From: Valencia hispanica
Taxonomy: Eukaryota; Chordata; Actinopteri; Cyprinodontiformes; Valenciidae
Assembly: GCA_963556495.2 (NCBI GenBank)
Contig: OY747716.1
Span: forward strand, 33,694,318 to 33,758,317
Direction: 5' to 3'
DNA length: 64,000 nucleotides
The position numbers were made by a program, and so were the translations under genes. Shown here piece by piece: positions 12,412-25,540 of the stretch; position 1 is the stretch's first letter; each line of letters begins with the position of its first letter. The notes beneath the pieces were generated by a model. It searched no databases and was not told the origin of the DNA. It saw only the letters and a program-made list of their open reading frames with translations.

Positions 12412-12850
12412 GTAACAGCTGTGGATGTATTTTAAAACAGGACCTGAAACACACTGCAACCATGATATCAAGAACAGAATTATGGACCTCCATAATTTTG
12501 ATTCATAGTTGGGTACAATTTCTAGATGCCTGAAGGTACCAGGTTCATTTGGTCAAATAATTATAGGAAAGTCAGAGCCATCATACGGCTCAGAAAGGAG
12601 ATGAGTTCTGTGTTTTAGAGATAGACCTGTTTTGGTGCAAAATCAACCTCAGAACACTCAGAACAAAACTTAAGGTGAAAAGAGAGTCTCATTACCCATG
12701 GTGAGTCGAATCATACGAACATGGGGTGAAAAGTCACTCAGCAAAGAAGAATTCAAAAGCCACATAAAAAAAGTCATAATGCAATTTGCAAATGCCCTCA
12801 GGGTCACAGACCATAATTTTTGGAGACATGTCCAGTGATTCGATAAAAAA
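12412..12850 (+). pseudogene. Tc1-like transposase fossil (HTH region)
   Basis: Starts with aacagctgtggatgtatttt and continues through atttctagatgcctgaaggt, catacggctcagaaaggag and tttttggagacatgtccag. These correspond, in order, to the start, the paired-like helix-turn-helix, the AT-hook-like GRRR region and the WRNVL region before the first catalytic Asp of a Tc1-type transposase. All frames are broken by stops and indels. Confidence 0.65.
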
Positions 12851-13051
12851 AAGAAATGTATGTTATAAAATACTGATATTGTTCAATTTAGCCTTTATAA
12901 TGAGTATGTATTTTAAATACAGTTTATCTCTAACATTTTCATATTTTAATGTTTTTGTTTTTCATTTAAATACAAAATTAAAATATTTTGTTAGTCATTA
13001 ACAGGCAAACTGTCTTAAATTTAAAGATAGAAATGTGTATTTAAAAAAATA
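12851..13051. other. unassigned AT-rich sequence
   Basis: No feature recognised. Confidence 0.3.
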
Positions 13052-13152
13052 AAATTTGTCACAATCCATCCATCCATCCATTTTCTTCTGCTTATCCGGG
13101 GTCGGGTCGCGGGGGCAGCAGCCTAAGCAAAGAGACCCAAATTTGTCACAAT
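13052..13152 (-). mobile_element. 73-bp truncated retro-insertion with 14-bp target duplication
   Basis: The 14-mer aaatttgtcacaat occurs at 13052-13065 and again at 13139-13152. Between the copies (13066-13138) lies a (CATC)n tail, then ttcttctgcttatccggggt and a cgcgggggcagcagcct block. On the reverse strand this is the extreme 3' end of a LINE or SINE with a (TGGA)n tail. The perfect duplication shows a target-primed insertion that was 5'-truncated almost completely. Confidence 0.85.
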
Positions 13153-14591
13153 ATTAAGACTAAATTATACTTGATAAATCTTTAAAATATTTTTTCTCAA
13201 TGAATAAAATATGATTATTATTATTTTTTATCATTTAGCTTTATTTCATTTCTCTAAGCTCCAAATTGTTTGAAGGTACCATGTATTCAATTCATGTTTA
13301 GATTGCTGTAGCTGTGTATCGTGTGAAACTCAATAAACAAATTAATTATTGAGGTGATATAAACACAGCAGCGAGAACAGTGTTCAGGTTGATGTGTAAT
13401 CTAAGCATCTGACAGTGATCTATGATCCAGCTCAGCTTCGCTCTTCAGCAGGTGATCCTGAAACTTGCTCTCCTTTTGCTACATTTCCAATCAATCTGCC
13501 TGGCAGCTCCTCTCTTCATAGTAAAGCATCTATTAAATTGTTTTGGTAAATTTAAATCTGAAGCTTCTCCTTACGCACAGCTCCCTGGGAAGCTTTCTTG
13601 ACACCCATGTCAAAGGGTCGGGATTTTCTTTTTTCATTTTCATCAGAGAGCTGTGCTCTGACCCTCCCTCCTTTCCTTCTCTACACAGCTCTTCCATTTG
13701 CCCCCCTGCTTTCTGCTGAACATATAGCTGATATCTTTCAATCAAGAGCTCTCCTGTCCTTGCAATCACAGGGTCATTGTTCACCTCATGTTGTGGAAAG
13801 CTCTTTTGACAGAGCGCTGTGATGAATCACCTGGCTAAGGCTTTTGGAAAAGAAGCATTTAGATCCCATCACCGTCTCTTTTTTTCATAGACTCAGGGGG
13901 GAAAAAACAACATTCAATTCATTTCTCTTGCTCTTTCATGTGTTCTGGAGCTTTTTTCATTTCGTACACAGTGTTTTAAAGGTTATTCACAGCAAACCCT
14001 CCTCTTTTCTTCTCGCTGGGATTCACAAAGCAAATATCTGGCGGGTTTAGCTCATAAAGGGAGCGCTTTTACTTGCTTAAGGTGCTGACGGCAAGGCACA
14101 CTCTGTTATGTTGGAGGCTTAGAAAAACAAAACTTTGCAGGGTAAGTCTCAGCCGCCAAATTAAGTGGCAGAGTCTTCCAATTCTTCTCCGCTCACCCCG
14201 TGGAAAAAACGAATCCTCTTGCTCTTTTGTCCGATAAGCCGTAGAAATGTAGAGAAACTTGTGCTCCTTTTCAGCTCTGTCATGTAATTCTGCCGTTCTC
14301 TACCTCTTCTTTTTCCTGTTATATCAACTCCTAAAAGTGAAAAGAGAAACAAATATAAACTTGCAAGAGGAGCATGTGAGCACAAGATGTGGTTCAGGGA
14401 TAGTGTTTTTCAAAAGGATGATCACATCTTAGAAAAAATTAACTTAAGGAGTGCTGATGTCAATCCCTTCAAACTAAGCAGATTAATTCTGAGCACCTGT
14501 AGCTTCACTATATCAAAACACAAACAGCTCCAATATTTCAATATTTCTTTGTGTGGCAGATCAACACTACTTAGTTCAATATTGTGAAGTG
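13153..14591. other. unassigned, possibly single-copy
   Basis: Less repetitive than its surroundings, with moderately GC-rich parts at 13370-14380. Open frames on both strands at 13533-14385 show no protein family signature. It may be unique non-coding sequence. Confidence 0.3.
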
Positions 14592-15334
14592 TGAGTTAGG
14601 TTATTAAACAATAACCCAAGCTTTGGACATTCCACATAGCACTGTTTAATCTATTATCTGAAAAATGGAGGGCGTTAAAACACAACCACAAATCTACTAA
14701 GACATGTTGGTCCTCAAAAACTGGCAGGCCGGGCAAGTCAACCCTTAATTAGAGAAGAGGTCAAAAGGTCCATGGTGACTCTAGGGGAACTTCAGAGATC
14801 TACAGCTCAGGCAGGAGAATCTGTTGATATGACAACTATCAGTGGTAAACAAATCTGGCCTTTTTTGTAGGAGCGGCCTCGTTGAAAAAACCCCATAAAA
14901 AGTCATGCAGTTTGAAGTTTGTCCCATGTCATGTAGTTAAAAGAGCCAACTAGATTATTCTGGTGTACATGCAAAAAGCCAAATCCATCCATACATCATC
15001 TATACCCACTTGTCCTTGAAGCTAAATAATCTTTTACTAATCTGAAAAGGGTTGTGTGCCTCCTTTCTTCTGATACCCCTAAATAAATACAGTGCAAATG
15101 ACTGCCTTCAAAACACACCATTCTCACAGTGTACTATGGTGGTGGTGGCATTATGATATGGGGGTACTTTTCTTCAGCATGGATAGTGAAGTTGGTCTGA
15201 GTTGATGGAAAGATGGATGTAGCTAACTATAGAGAAAATAAGAATATACAACTTTAATCTCTTAATGTGCACAGCTGGTAGAGACATATTCCAAAACACT
15301 GCTGCCAAAAATAGTTACACAAAGTAAGCACTTA
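14592..15334 (+). mobile_element. Tc1-like fossil, left part (host of the L2 insertion)
   Basis: The sequence runs aataacccaagctttggaca, ggccgggcaag, acttcagagatctacagctc, tctggcc, ctatggtggtggtggcatta, tgatggaaagatggatg and agctggtagagacatattcc, in the order of a fish Tc1 whose transposase ends ...tacaaagtattga. It breaks near acacaaagtaagcac at about 15325 and resumes after the LINE at 20062. Confidence 0.7.
14978..15027 (-). mobile_element. SINE 3'-tail fragment
   Basis: tccatccatacatcatctat followed by acccacttgtccttga is the reverse-strand tail end of the tRNA-derived SINE (compare 28243-28290). It lies within the Tc1 fossil as a minimal 5'-truncated insertion. Confidence 0.5.
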
Positions 15335-15542
15335 AGAGTCAGCCGATTTTGCCCGGAGCTTTCGTGTCTCGTGGTGCGCATGCGTCGACCGGCTCCCTAT
15401 CAAGCACGGTTTTTAACTGGTTTTAAACCTTTTAAAGGCCGGTTTTAACAGATTTTTAAACACCACTGACTTATTAATAACCAGGACGTTTTTTACCGGA
15501 TCGTTTTAATTCGTGGGAAGCGCGGATTACTTCCCCCCCACC

Positions 15543-16452
15543 ATGCCTCCACTCACCTGCAGTCCTGGGTGTGATGGCTGCGCAAAACTTAGCCAGAGTG
15601 TTCTGGAGCTGGAGCAGAGGATCTCAACACTCCACCAAATCCAGGACCATGGGTGGACATCATCTTCGGCCGGACTTTCGCTGCCGCCAGCAGTGCACAG
15701 CTGGCGGACACCATTCCCTGCCAGCCCGGCGAAGCTGTGGGGGGAGGATCCATCGCTGGACCTCCAGGCGGCCTCGGGGTGCCAAACGCCCGCGTAACAT
15801 CTGCAGCAGAGGAGGGCCGCTGGTTCCAGCAGGGGGCTAAACTAAAAGCCCCCATCAGCTCCACTCCGGTGCTCCAGGGTGCCCGGTTAACGTTTGGGCC
15901 AGGCCGCGGTGGAGGCGCTTGGAGCAGCCGCCACCGCTCTCCTCCAACCTGCCTGCCTCTATCAAACCGTTTCAGCGCCCTGGATGCGGATTTCCCTCCT
16001 CTGACAGCCCCTGGTCGCCGTAGCTCCGTAGGAGCGCCGCCTAATCCCTCCCAGCAGCAGGAGCAACAGCCGGACTCCCGCAGCCCCCCACGTCGCGCCA
16101 AACCCCGGGCTGCAGCCAGAGCTCGCCGAGGAGTGCTCCACTTCACCCCGAACCCACGGAACGAGCCCTCGGCGCCGATTAAACATCGCTGCAGTCCTGG
16201 GGAAGCTTCTACACCTGGCATACAGCAAGTCCTGGATGGTGAACGATCCTCTGCCCAGCGCAAACATCCGCCTGCAGACCCGCCGCCCACCACACTCATC
16301 ATCGGGGACTCTATCATCAGAAACGTGAGGATGAGAGGAGCCCTTACACTGTGTTTCCCTGGAGCCACTGTCACGGACATTACCGAACAGATCCTGCAGC
16401 TCATTGATCAACACAAATCTGTGAGTAGAGTTGTGATTCATGCTGGCACCAA

Positions 16453-16528
<76 letters not shown>

Positions 16529-16848
16529 CAGACTGAGCTCCTGAAGCGTGATTTTATTCACCTTTTTAATCTTCTAGAAAAAACACGTCTCTGTTTTTAT
16601 TTCTGGCCCCACTCCCACTGTCGGCAGAGGAATTGGCCGTTTTAGCAGACTTTTATCCCTTAATACTTGGCTCTCCTCCATCACCGCGAATAGACAATTT
16701 AAACATTTTTTGGGGCAGGAAGCACCTGTTTGGACCAGATGGGCTCCATCTAAATAGACAAGGCACTCCTACACTGACATTGAGCCTGGGATGTCCACAC
16801 CCCCCCCCTGTCAACTACACTGGCCACAGCTGCCCCTGCCCTCTCTGA
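15543..16848 (+). pseudogene. L2 ORF1 with SGNH/GDSL-type esterase domain
   Basis: ATG at 15543 (context ccaccatg) opens MPPLTCSPGCDGCAKL and a leucine-rich, possibly coiled-coil stretch. The frame shifts near 15650. It then runs through a Pro/Arg-rich linker with LSNRFSALDADFPPL, a motif common in LINE ORF1s, to TTLIIGDSIIRNV (nucleophile-Ser block), SRVVIHAGTND (oxyanion Asn block) and, after the microsatellite, PDGLHLNRQG (Asp-x-x-His catalytic block, about 16735). These three blocks define the esterase found in CR1/L2 ORF1 proteins. The (AT)n tract and the frame changes make the protein non-functional. Confidence 0.75.
16454..16527. repeat. (AT)37 microsatellite inside LINE ORF1
   Basis: A pure AT tract of 74 bp starts in the codons after HAGTND. 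It expanded from a gatat seed in the coding sequence and separates the Asn block from the DGLHLN block of the esterase. Confidence 0.95.
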
Positions 16849-17029
16849 TTCCTCCGCCACATCCTGATGTGCAAATGGTCCCTGCTCCTATGAACTCAGC
16901 CCTGATTTTAACAGTAACTCACATACTGGACTTGGACCTTGTTCTACCTCATTCATACCTGTTATTATCAGCAGAGAGCGGACTAAAAATCATAAACCGA
17001 ACAAATGCAATCCAAATAATCTCAAAAAG

Positions 17030-19514
17030 TTGCCAAAAGCCCCACTTTCAGTAAATCATACAGTCCCTCCATCTCCAATCAGTATTAATATGGCACTTTT
17101 TAATTTTTGCTCTCTGCTGAACAAAACTTTTATAATAAATGATCTGATTTTAGACCATAATCTTCCTTGTTTATTTTTAACAGAAACTTGGCTGAGTGCA
17201 GATGCCCCTGTTGTTCTTACAGAGGCCTCCCCACCGAATTTTATCTTCACTTATTCTACGAGGAGTAGCAAAAGGGGAGGCGGAACTGCTTTTATAAGTT
17301 CATCAACACTTTCCGCCAAACCTGTTTTTATTTGATAACTATTTTACTTTTGAATATAATGCAAATGTTTTTAGCACTCCTCAGATTTTATGTGTCACAA
17401 TTTATAGGCCTCCTAAAAAGAGTACACTTTTTATTCAAGAATTTTCAGAGTTTTTATCAATTTTGCACAACTCCTTCGAAAGGATCATTTTAGTCCACTC
17501 TTTAGTCCACTCTTGACCGGCTTGCTCCACTACAAGTTAAAAGTTTAAAATCTGAAGCTGCAACGCCGTCGAAAAATGAAAACCTCAGAAAAATGAAGAG
17601 AAATTGTAGGGCGGCAGAGAGAAAATGGAGGAAAAATAAAACCACAATAAACCATCAAATATACACAGATCTTCTCAAATTATACAACAATGCAGTAAGA
17701 AATTCAAGAAATTCATACTTCTCCAAAATCATCTCGGAACCTAAAAATAATTCCAAAATCCTTTTTTCCACCATTGATAAACTTTTTAACAGAGCTACTA
17801 CTGCATTTCCTAAAACCCCCTCAAACACTCTTTGTGAGGAGTTCGCAGACCACTTCAGAGGGAAGGTAGACTCATCAGATGTAAGATTTTATCTTCTCAG
17901 AGTAACATGGTTTTAGACAAGTCTGAGTCTGTGTCTTTACCATAGGAAACGCTGGACAGTTTTGTCCTGGTAGAAGCTGGGACTCTTGATAAAGTTTTCT
18001 CCTGAGTGAGGCCCACAACATGTGTTTTGGACCCGATTCCCACTTCCTTTTTTAAGCAATTTTATGGATCTTTTAGAGATGAGATTTTAACCATGATGAA
18101 TTGCTCCCTTCAGACGGGGGTCTTTCCTGCCGCCTTTAAAGGGGGAGTAGTGAGGCCCCTGTTGAAGAAGAGCAATTTAGATTTTAATGATTTTAACAAT
18201 TTTAGACCGGTATCTAACTTATCTTTTTTAAGCAAAATTAAAAAAAAATTTGTTTTAATTCAACTTAATGATTTTATTAATGAGCACAATGTCCTGGAGA
18301 AATTTCAGTCTGGTTTTAGGGTGAACCACAGCACAGAGACGGCCCTTCTAAAGATATTAAATGATTTTAGATTAAACTATGATGCACAGAGGGTGACAGT
18401 GTTGGTTCTACTGGATCTAAGCGCTGCCTTCGATACAGTAGACCACACTATTCTTTTAACCCGTTTAAAACAGATTTGGCTCTCTGGTGCTGTTCACAAA
18501 TGGTTCACATCCTATCTCACAGACAGGACTTTTATGGTAAGTTTAGATACCTGCTCCTCTAGGGTCCATAGGATTACATGTGGTGTGCCCCAGGGTTTGA
18601 TTTTAGGCCCAGTGTTTTTTAACCTGTATATGCTCCGTCTTGGCAGTGTCATCAGAAGACATGGAGTCAACTTTCACAGTTATGCTGATGATACACAGCT
18701 GTACATCTCCATGTCTCCCGATGACACAAGGCCAATGGATGCACTTTTTAACTGGATTTTAGACATTAAATCCTGGATGGCAGAAAACTTTCTATAGCTC
18801 AACCAAGACAAAACTGAAGTTTTAGTCATCGGTCCTGAGGCTCAGAGAGAGAAACTTTTACCAAAACTACAATCACTGTCTTTTAATCCCTCTTTACAAG
18901 TGAAGAACCTGGGCGTGATTTTTGACTCTGAGCTGACTTTTATTCCTCACATAAAAAATATTACTAAAATATGTTTTTATCAACTAAAGAACATCGCCAG
19001 AGTCCGCCCCATTCTCTCTCGGGCCAATACGGAGACACTGATGCATGCTTTTATCTCCAGTAGAATTGATTACTGTAATGCCCTGCTTTCTGGTCTTCCC
19101 AAAAAGAGTATATCAGGTTTACAACTACTACAAAATTCAGCAGCACGTGTCCTGACGAAGACCAGGAGGCGGTAGCACATTACACCGGTGTTAAAATCAT
19201 TGCATTGGCTCCCCGTACATTTCAGGATCGACTTTAAGGTTATTTTAATGTTTTTTAAGTGTCTTAATGGTCTTGGGCCTTCTTATCTCTCTGAACTGCT
19301 TTTACCGTATAAACCTTCGCGGTCTCTGCGCTCCTCTGGCAGCCGTCTCCTTGTCACCCCAAAAGTCAGGACACACAAGCATGGCGAGGCATCTTTCCAG
19401 TTTTATGGCCCTCACCTCTGGAACAGGCTGCCAGAGAACCTCAGGGCTGCAGAGAACGTTCATGTTTTTAAGAGCAGGCTCAAGACTCACCTTTTTAGCT
19501 TAGCTTTTAACTGA
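17030..19514 (+). pseudogene. L2 ORF2: APE-like endonuclease and reverse transcriptase
   Basis: 17056-17335 encodes the start of an APE-type endonuclease (LFNFCSLLNKTFIINDLI, LFLTETWLS, KRGGGTAFI), then YRPPK after a stop. The remainder, including the expected GDFN block, is deleted near 17495. From 17593 a Lys-rich linker (NSRNSYFSKII) leads to the RT: NFRPVSNLSFLSK, LEKFQSGFR, LVLLDLSAAFDTVDH, GVPQGLILGP and the catalytic YADD in HSYADDTQLY (about 18680). From 18006 to 19514 one frame is open except for TAGs at 18795 and 19173, ending HVFKSRLKTHLFSLAFN. A frameshift lies between 17913 and 18006. Confidence 0.85.
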
Positions 19515-20005
19515 TTATTATTTATTACTGTTTAATTGCTCTGCATGTTTTATATGATTATATTTGATCAGTTTTACTATTTAATCTTAGCACATTAATT
19601 TACTGTTAATTTGTATACTTTAATTTATCTTAATCCCCGTTCCAGTGTTTCCTCTGTGGGAGCCCTCTGCCCCGGGAGCGGTGGTCGGCTGTGGCTGCCT
19701 GGGTGCTCTCCAGGTGGAGCTTGGGTGGAGGTGGGGGTCTTGGCCTTGCCTCCACTGGGTGCCCTGTGTCGGTGCCTTGGCTGCTGCTGTTAGTCTACCG
19801 CTGCCGGGGCAGATGGCTCCTCTGATGGCGTTCCCTTGCATGGTTCATCTACACTCGGCCCAATTTCCTTTTTTACTTTTTCTTTTAACTGTGTGTGTGC
19901 ATGGGAGATGGGTTGGGGGGAGGGGGGTATAACTGTGACCATGCTTTTAAATCTGTGGGGGAGGGAAGGGAATGTGGTTTTATGTGGGGTCATTTTAATC
20001 TGTAA

Positions 20006-20042
20006 AGCACTTTGTGATGCAACTTCTTGTATGGAAAGTGCT
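20006..20042 (+). promoter_or_regulatory. L2 3'-terminal hairpin
   Basis: agcacttt (20006-20013) and aaagtgct (20035-20042) form a perfect 8-bp stem. They are followed by tataaataaag and the (TTTGA)n tail. In L2-type LINEs a 3' stem-loop of this kind is thought to be the RT recognition site. Confidence 0.6.
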
Positions 20043-20061
20043 TTATAAATAAAGTTTGATT

Positions 20062-20220
20062 TGATTTGAAGAGTACTGAATACAAAGACTACTGAATACA
20101 CATGCCACATTTTTTGAAAATCATGCATCGTTTTCCTTCTACTTCACAATTATTCTCTACTTTGTGTTGCCCTGTAATACAAAATCCCAATAAAATACAG
20201 CCTACTTACTTTTTTGTTGA
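20062..20220 (+). mobile_element. Tc1-like fossil, right part
   Basis: gtactgaatacaaag, cttctacttcacaattattc, actttgtgttgccctgtaat and aaaatcccaataaaatacag are the 3' UTR and terminal region of the Tc1 copy whose left part ends at about 15334. Confidence 0.7.
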
Positions 20221-20289
20221 AAGAAGACAAAATATGAAAATGTATATGGCAATGCATTAGTTGGACAGTTTTCCTGTGACCAGCAAGAA

Positions 20290-20345
20290 AATTAGAAATA
20301 CTTTATTGATCCCAACGGGGGGAAATTCACAAATTCACAGCACCC
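20290..20345 (-). repeat. short LINE-related fragment
   Basis: aaatactttattgatcccaa followed by cggggggaaattc is a widespread word at one end of fish non-LTR elements of the Rex1 kind. The identification is from memory of the motif only. Confidence 0.35.
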
Positions 20346-20978
20346 AGTTAGGAGCTTTAGCTTTGGTTGCACTGTTAGAAAAGGCTAGGCTGAAGGTGAG
20401 CAATGCTTTGCACAGCAGGAAATGAGAATGTCTAACTCCAGAGGCATTTTACCTGCCCGTTGTGCCGACATCACTCCGCCCAGTCCATTACACACACAGA
20501 CGTCTCTGAGCGATTGGACTGAAATTTTTGGAATGGCCTCCAAAAGCTGAACCTTAACAAAACACTGCAGACTTCAATGACACACAGCTCAAGCAGAGTT
20601 AATGCTCATATATTTATACATGCAATACCTTCTGACGACACCAAACACATCAGGTAGTGAATATTTCATATTGTGCCATTAAAGACTGTATTGCAGTAGT
20701 TTCACATGCAGAGTAATTACCACACACTCCTGATTCATTTTGTTTGGGAAAAGTGAGCGTGCAGGACCGCACATAAAAACACAAAACTGGATATTTAACA
20801 CATGCAAATTCGTGCAACCATTAAGTTCAGTTGTTTGGCCATTATGCATTCACCAAGACGACTTTGAAAAGCATTTTCTAAAAGTCTTTTCTAGAACTGA
20901 ATGCAGGGCATGTTCTAACAATAGCTTTTTTGTCACAATTATTTTTTTGTGCTTCTTTCATATCTCCTCTGAATGAAG

Positions 20979-21103
20979 CCATGCAATCAAGACACAGCAG
21001 CTTCAGCAATGAGAAATTCGGAGACCTGGACAAGCCCTCTGCTGTCTGCAGTGGAGAGGCCCGACACCTGGGCAAACACTGCAACCCGATGATCTGTCAT
21101 CAG
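20979..21103 (+). CDS. candidate single host exon (weak)
   Basis: Between an AG acceptor (pyrimidine-rich ctttcatatctcctctgaatgaag) and a donor at 21104 (cag then gtatgg), one frame reads MQSRHSSFSNEKFGDLDKPS, then AVCSGEARHLGKHCNPMICH and Q. Unlike most frames here it is not low-complexity, has four cysteines, and ends in phase 0 exactly at the donor. I do not recognise the family. No partner exon was found. Chance is a serious alternative, and the upstream part of the open frame (from 20930) reads like intron. Confidence 0.22.
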
Positions 21104-21987
21104 GTATGGAAACCAGCTCCAACCTGGTTGCTTTTGTCAGCGCACAAAAGAAAATGCCTCAAATTAATTTAGCACTCGGCATTCATCTTCTGTGGAGGCT
21201 TAAGACCTCATCTAAGCTTGCGCAACAGCACGGAGCTCACAGGGCTTCATGTAAGAATTTTGGCTCTTAGATGCAGCCAAATGCTGTTAAGACATGACAT
21301 GTTGACTGTCTAGTGAAGTATGTGTATCCTGTTAATTCAGACAGTTGGTAATACCTGGGATCTAGAAAGCCTTCAGATGTACTTCTGTGTGTACCTTCCT
21401 TCTCTGATCTCTTTTACTCAGCCTTTTCCACAATACCAGACCTTTTGAGGACATACAAGATAATTGTCCCCTCAGTCCTCTTTCTCCCACAGGCAACTTT
21501 AAATGGAGCATTACCAATACAAGATCATATTGATGACCACTATGGTGTTCAGTGATGACACATTCATGGTATTTTTGGTGGTTTTAAACTTGATTTTGTA
21601 CCTATAGCTTAGTAAAGATTCAAATGGGAATATAAATGTTCATAATTCAGTGCTTTTTCTGGAAATAGACACTATTTACTAGCACACTTGCCAAAGATTT
21701 ATGAAAAATCTCGAAATAAATGTATCTTTATAAGTATAGTAGCATAATCTTGCACTAAGAAATGTGGAAACAAAACAAAAAAACAGTAATTGTAGGTTCA
21801 TTTAACGGAGACAAGAACTATTATTAAAGGCCAAAAATCAAATTTTAGAGACAGAAAGCTAAAAAACCTTAAATGTATGAAATATAAATAAATCAAAATT
21901 GGTCTATATATTGATTTTCAAAAAATACACTTGATTTAAAGTGCACCTTTCTGACACAGAAATATATATATTTATATATATATATAT
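21104..21987. other. unassigned; AT-rich run before 21988
   Basis: No recognised element. It ends with tatatatttatatatatata, the target of the following transposon insertion. Confidence 0.35.
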
Positions 21988-24025
<2,038 letters not shown>

Positions 24026-24223
24026 CTCTGTTTCTACCAGTTGTGCACATCTAGCTACAAAAATCTTTGCCCACTCTTTATTTCAGTTTAGCCTAAGCTC
24101 AATTAATCTGTATAAGAACCATCTGTGAAAGGGGATTTTCATGTTTTCTCACAGATTCTGTTAGATTTAGGTCTGGATTTTTGACTGGACGATTCTAACA
24201 CATACATACACTTTAATGTAATG
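24026..24223 (-). mobile_element. Tc1-like fossil, outermost layer of nest (left part)
   Basis: taccagttgtgcacatctag, atctttgcccactctttatt and ttaggtctggatttttgact are reverse-strand Tc1 transposase blocks (C-terminal region to PDLNP). The copy is interrupted at 24223 by a foldback element. Confidence 0.65.
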
Positions 24224-24822
24224 CAGGGATGCCCAAGTCCAGTCCTCAGGCTCTACTATCCTACAACTTTTAAATGTCTCCCTTCTCCAACACACCTGAA
24301 TAAAATAAATGGCTAATTTTCAGACCTCTGCAGAGATAATTGACTGCTAATGAGAAAATTCAGCCATTTTATTCAGGTGTGTTTGGGAAGGGATGCATCT
24401 AAAAGAGAGGGATGGAGTACTTCAGTTCTGACTCAAGTCACTTTTAAGGGAGTTGTGACTTGACTCAGGCAACACTCCTATGACTTGCCCTTGGAGTAGT
24501 ACTTGCATCGTTAAGACTTGGACTCCAACATGAGAAATTGCTATTGTTGGGATTAGCATGTAGCTGATGCTAATGTTAGCTTGTACAATAAGTCAGATTA
24601 ATGGACACATTTAACAACTTCCCAAAGCCTTTGTAAGTCTATGGGTGACCTCTCGATTATTTATTGTTTTCAATTTCATTTCAAGCATATTTTATTATTT
24701 TACTCATGCCACTCTGTTAGCTTGCTGATAGCTTGGGGGTAATTAGTATAATTTAAAAAAAATAAAGTAAACCATGTATGGCTACCATTACTCTAGTTTT
24801 TTCCCCTCTTTTTTTAATCACC

Positions 24823-24902
24823 AAATCATGTAAAGCACCTTGAATTACCCTGTTGTTGAAAGAGTGCTATACAAATAAAATTGCCTTGCTTTGCCTTGCC
24901 TA
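24823..24902 (+). mobile_element. L2-type LINE 3' end
   Basis: catgtaaagcaccttgaatt leads to tgttgttgaaagagtgctat, then acaaataaa and a gccttgctttgccttgcc tail. It is a minimal 5'-truncated copy inside the hAT-like element. Confidence 0.65.
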
Positions 24903-24974
24903 GTCTTAAAATCTACACTATGCTCTCTTATTTTTGACTTGTTCAAAGGTGATAATGACTTGACTTGTAATAAT

Positions 24975-25540
24975 CTAGGGGTCTGCAACTCCAGTCCTCG
25001 AAGGTCAGTGTCCTGAAACTTTTAGATGTCCCTGGTCCAACACACCTGAATCAAATGGCTGAATTATCTCCTCAGTATGCAAGGCAAGTCTGAGTTTTTT
25101 TGTTTTGATTTAAAGCAGCTCTGTGTTTTAGCAGCTCTGCAGTCACCAGGAAGTCTCTTCCAGATAAGGGGAGCATAGAAACTGAAAGCTGCTTCTCCAT
25201 GTTTGGTTTTGAGTCTAGAGAAGTTTAGTAGGCTAGAGTTGGAGGACCTGAGTGGTCTGGATGGTTGGTACGGTGACAACAGGTCTTCAACATATTTTGG
25301 TGTTAAGCCAATATATGATTTATAAACTAGTAGGAGTATTTTGAAATCTATTCTCTGAGCTACAGAGAGCCAGTGTAAGGACTTTAGAACTGGGGTGATG
25401 TGCTCTAGTTTCCTGGTTCTAGCGAGGACGCGAGCATTCAAGTTCTCCACTGTCCGGTTAATGACCTGATTTTTTGACTCAGGTGTGCTGAAGCACAGAC
25501 ACACCTACACAGCCTGGAGTGGAGGTCAAGATCCCCAGAC
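24975..25540. mobile_element. foldback MITE 2, interrupted by an L2 fragment
   Basis: The left arm is ggggtctgcaactccagtcc then ttagatgtccctggtccaac, acacctgaatcaaatggctg. The right arm is its inverse: tgactcaggtgtgctgaag, then cctggagtgg and agatcccc. It is related to but distinct from foldback MITE 1. The arms are separated by the L2 piece at 25080-25440. Confidence 0.6.
25080..25440 (-). pseudogene. L2 ORF2 C-terminal fragment
   Basis: The reverse strand reads TRKLEHITPVLKSLHWLSVA, QRIDFKILLLVYKSYIGLTP, LRSSNSSLLNFSRLKTKHGE and AFSFYAPLIWKRLP, ending near CFKSKQKN: the conserved end of L2 ORF2. The surrounding sequence on both sides is foldback MITE 2. Unusually, the 3' UTR, hairpin and tail are missing, so the piece is truncated at both ends. 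Confidence 0.75.

Larger units (their letters stand above)
15335..20061 (+). mobile_element. L2-clade LINE, nearly full length
   Basis: About 4.7 kb with a 5' UTR (15335-15542), an ORF1 with esterase motifs, an ORF2 with endonuclease and reverse transcriptase, a 3' UTR and a short (TTTGA)n tail. The ORF2 sequence and the agcacttt...aaagtgct 3' hairpin place it in the L2/CR1 group. It is damaged by frameshifts, two stops in the RT frame, a deletion inside the endonuclease, and an (AT)n expansion in ORF1. It is flanked on both sides by parts of one Tc1 fossil, so it is the younger insertion. Confidence 0.85.

Noticed and set aside
15589..16404. 271-codon open frame on the minus strand opposite the LINE ORF1
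   Set aside because: It is the antisense of a GC-rich coding stretch; the plus strand carries the esterase motifs.
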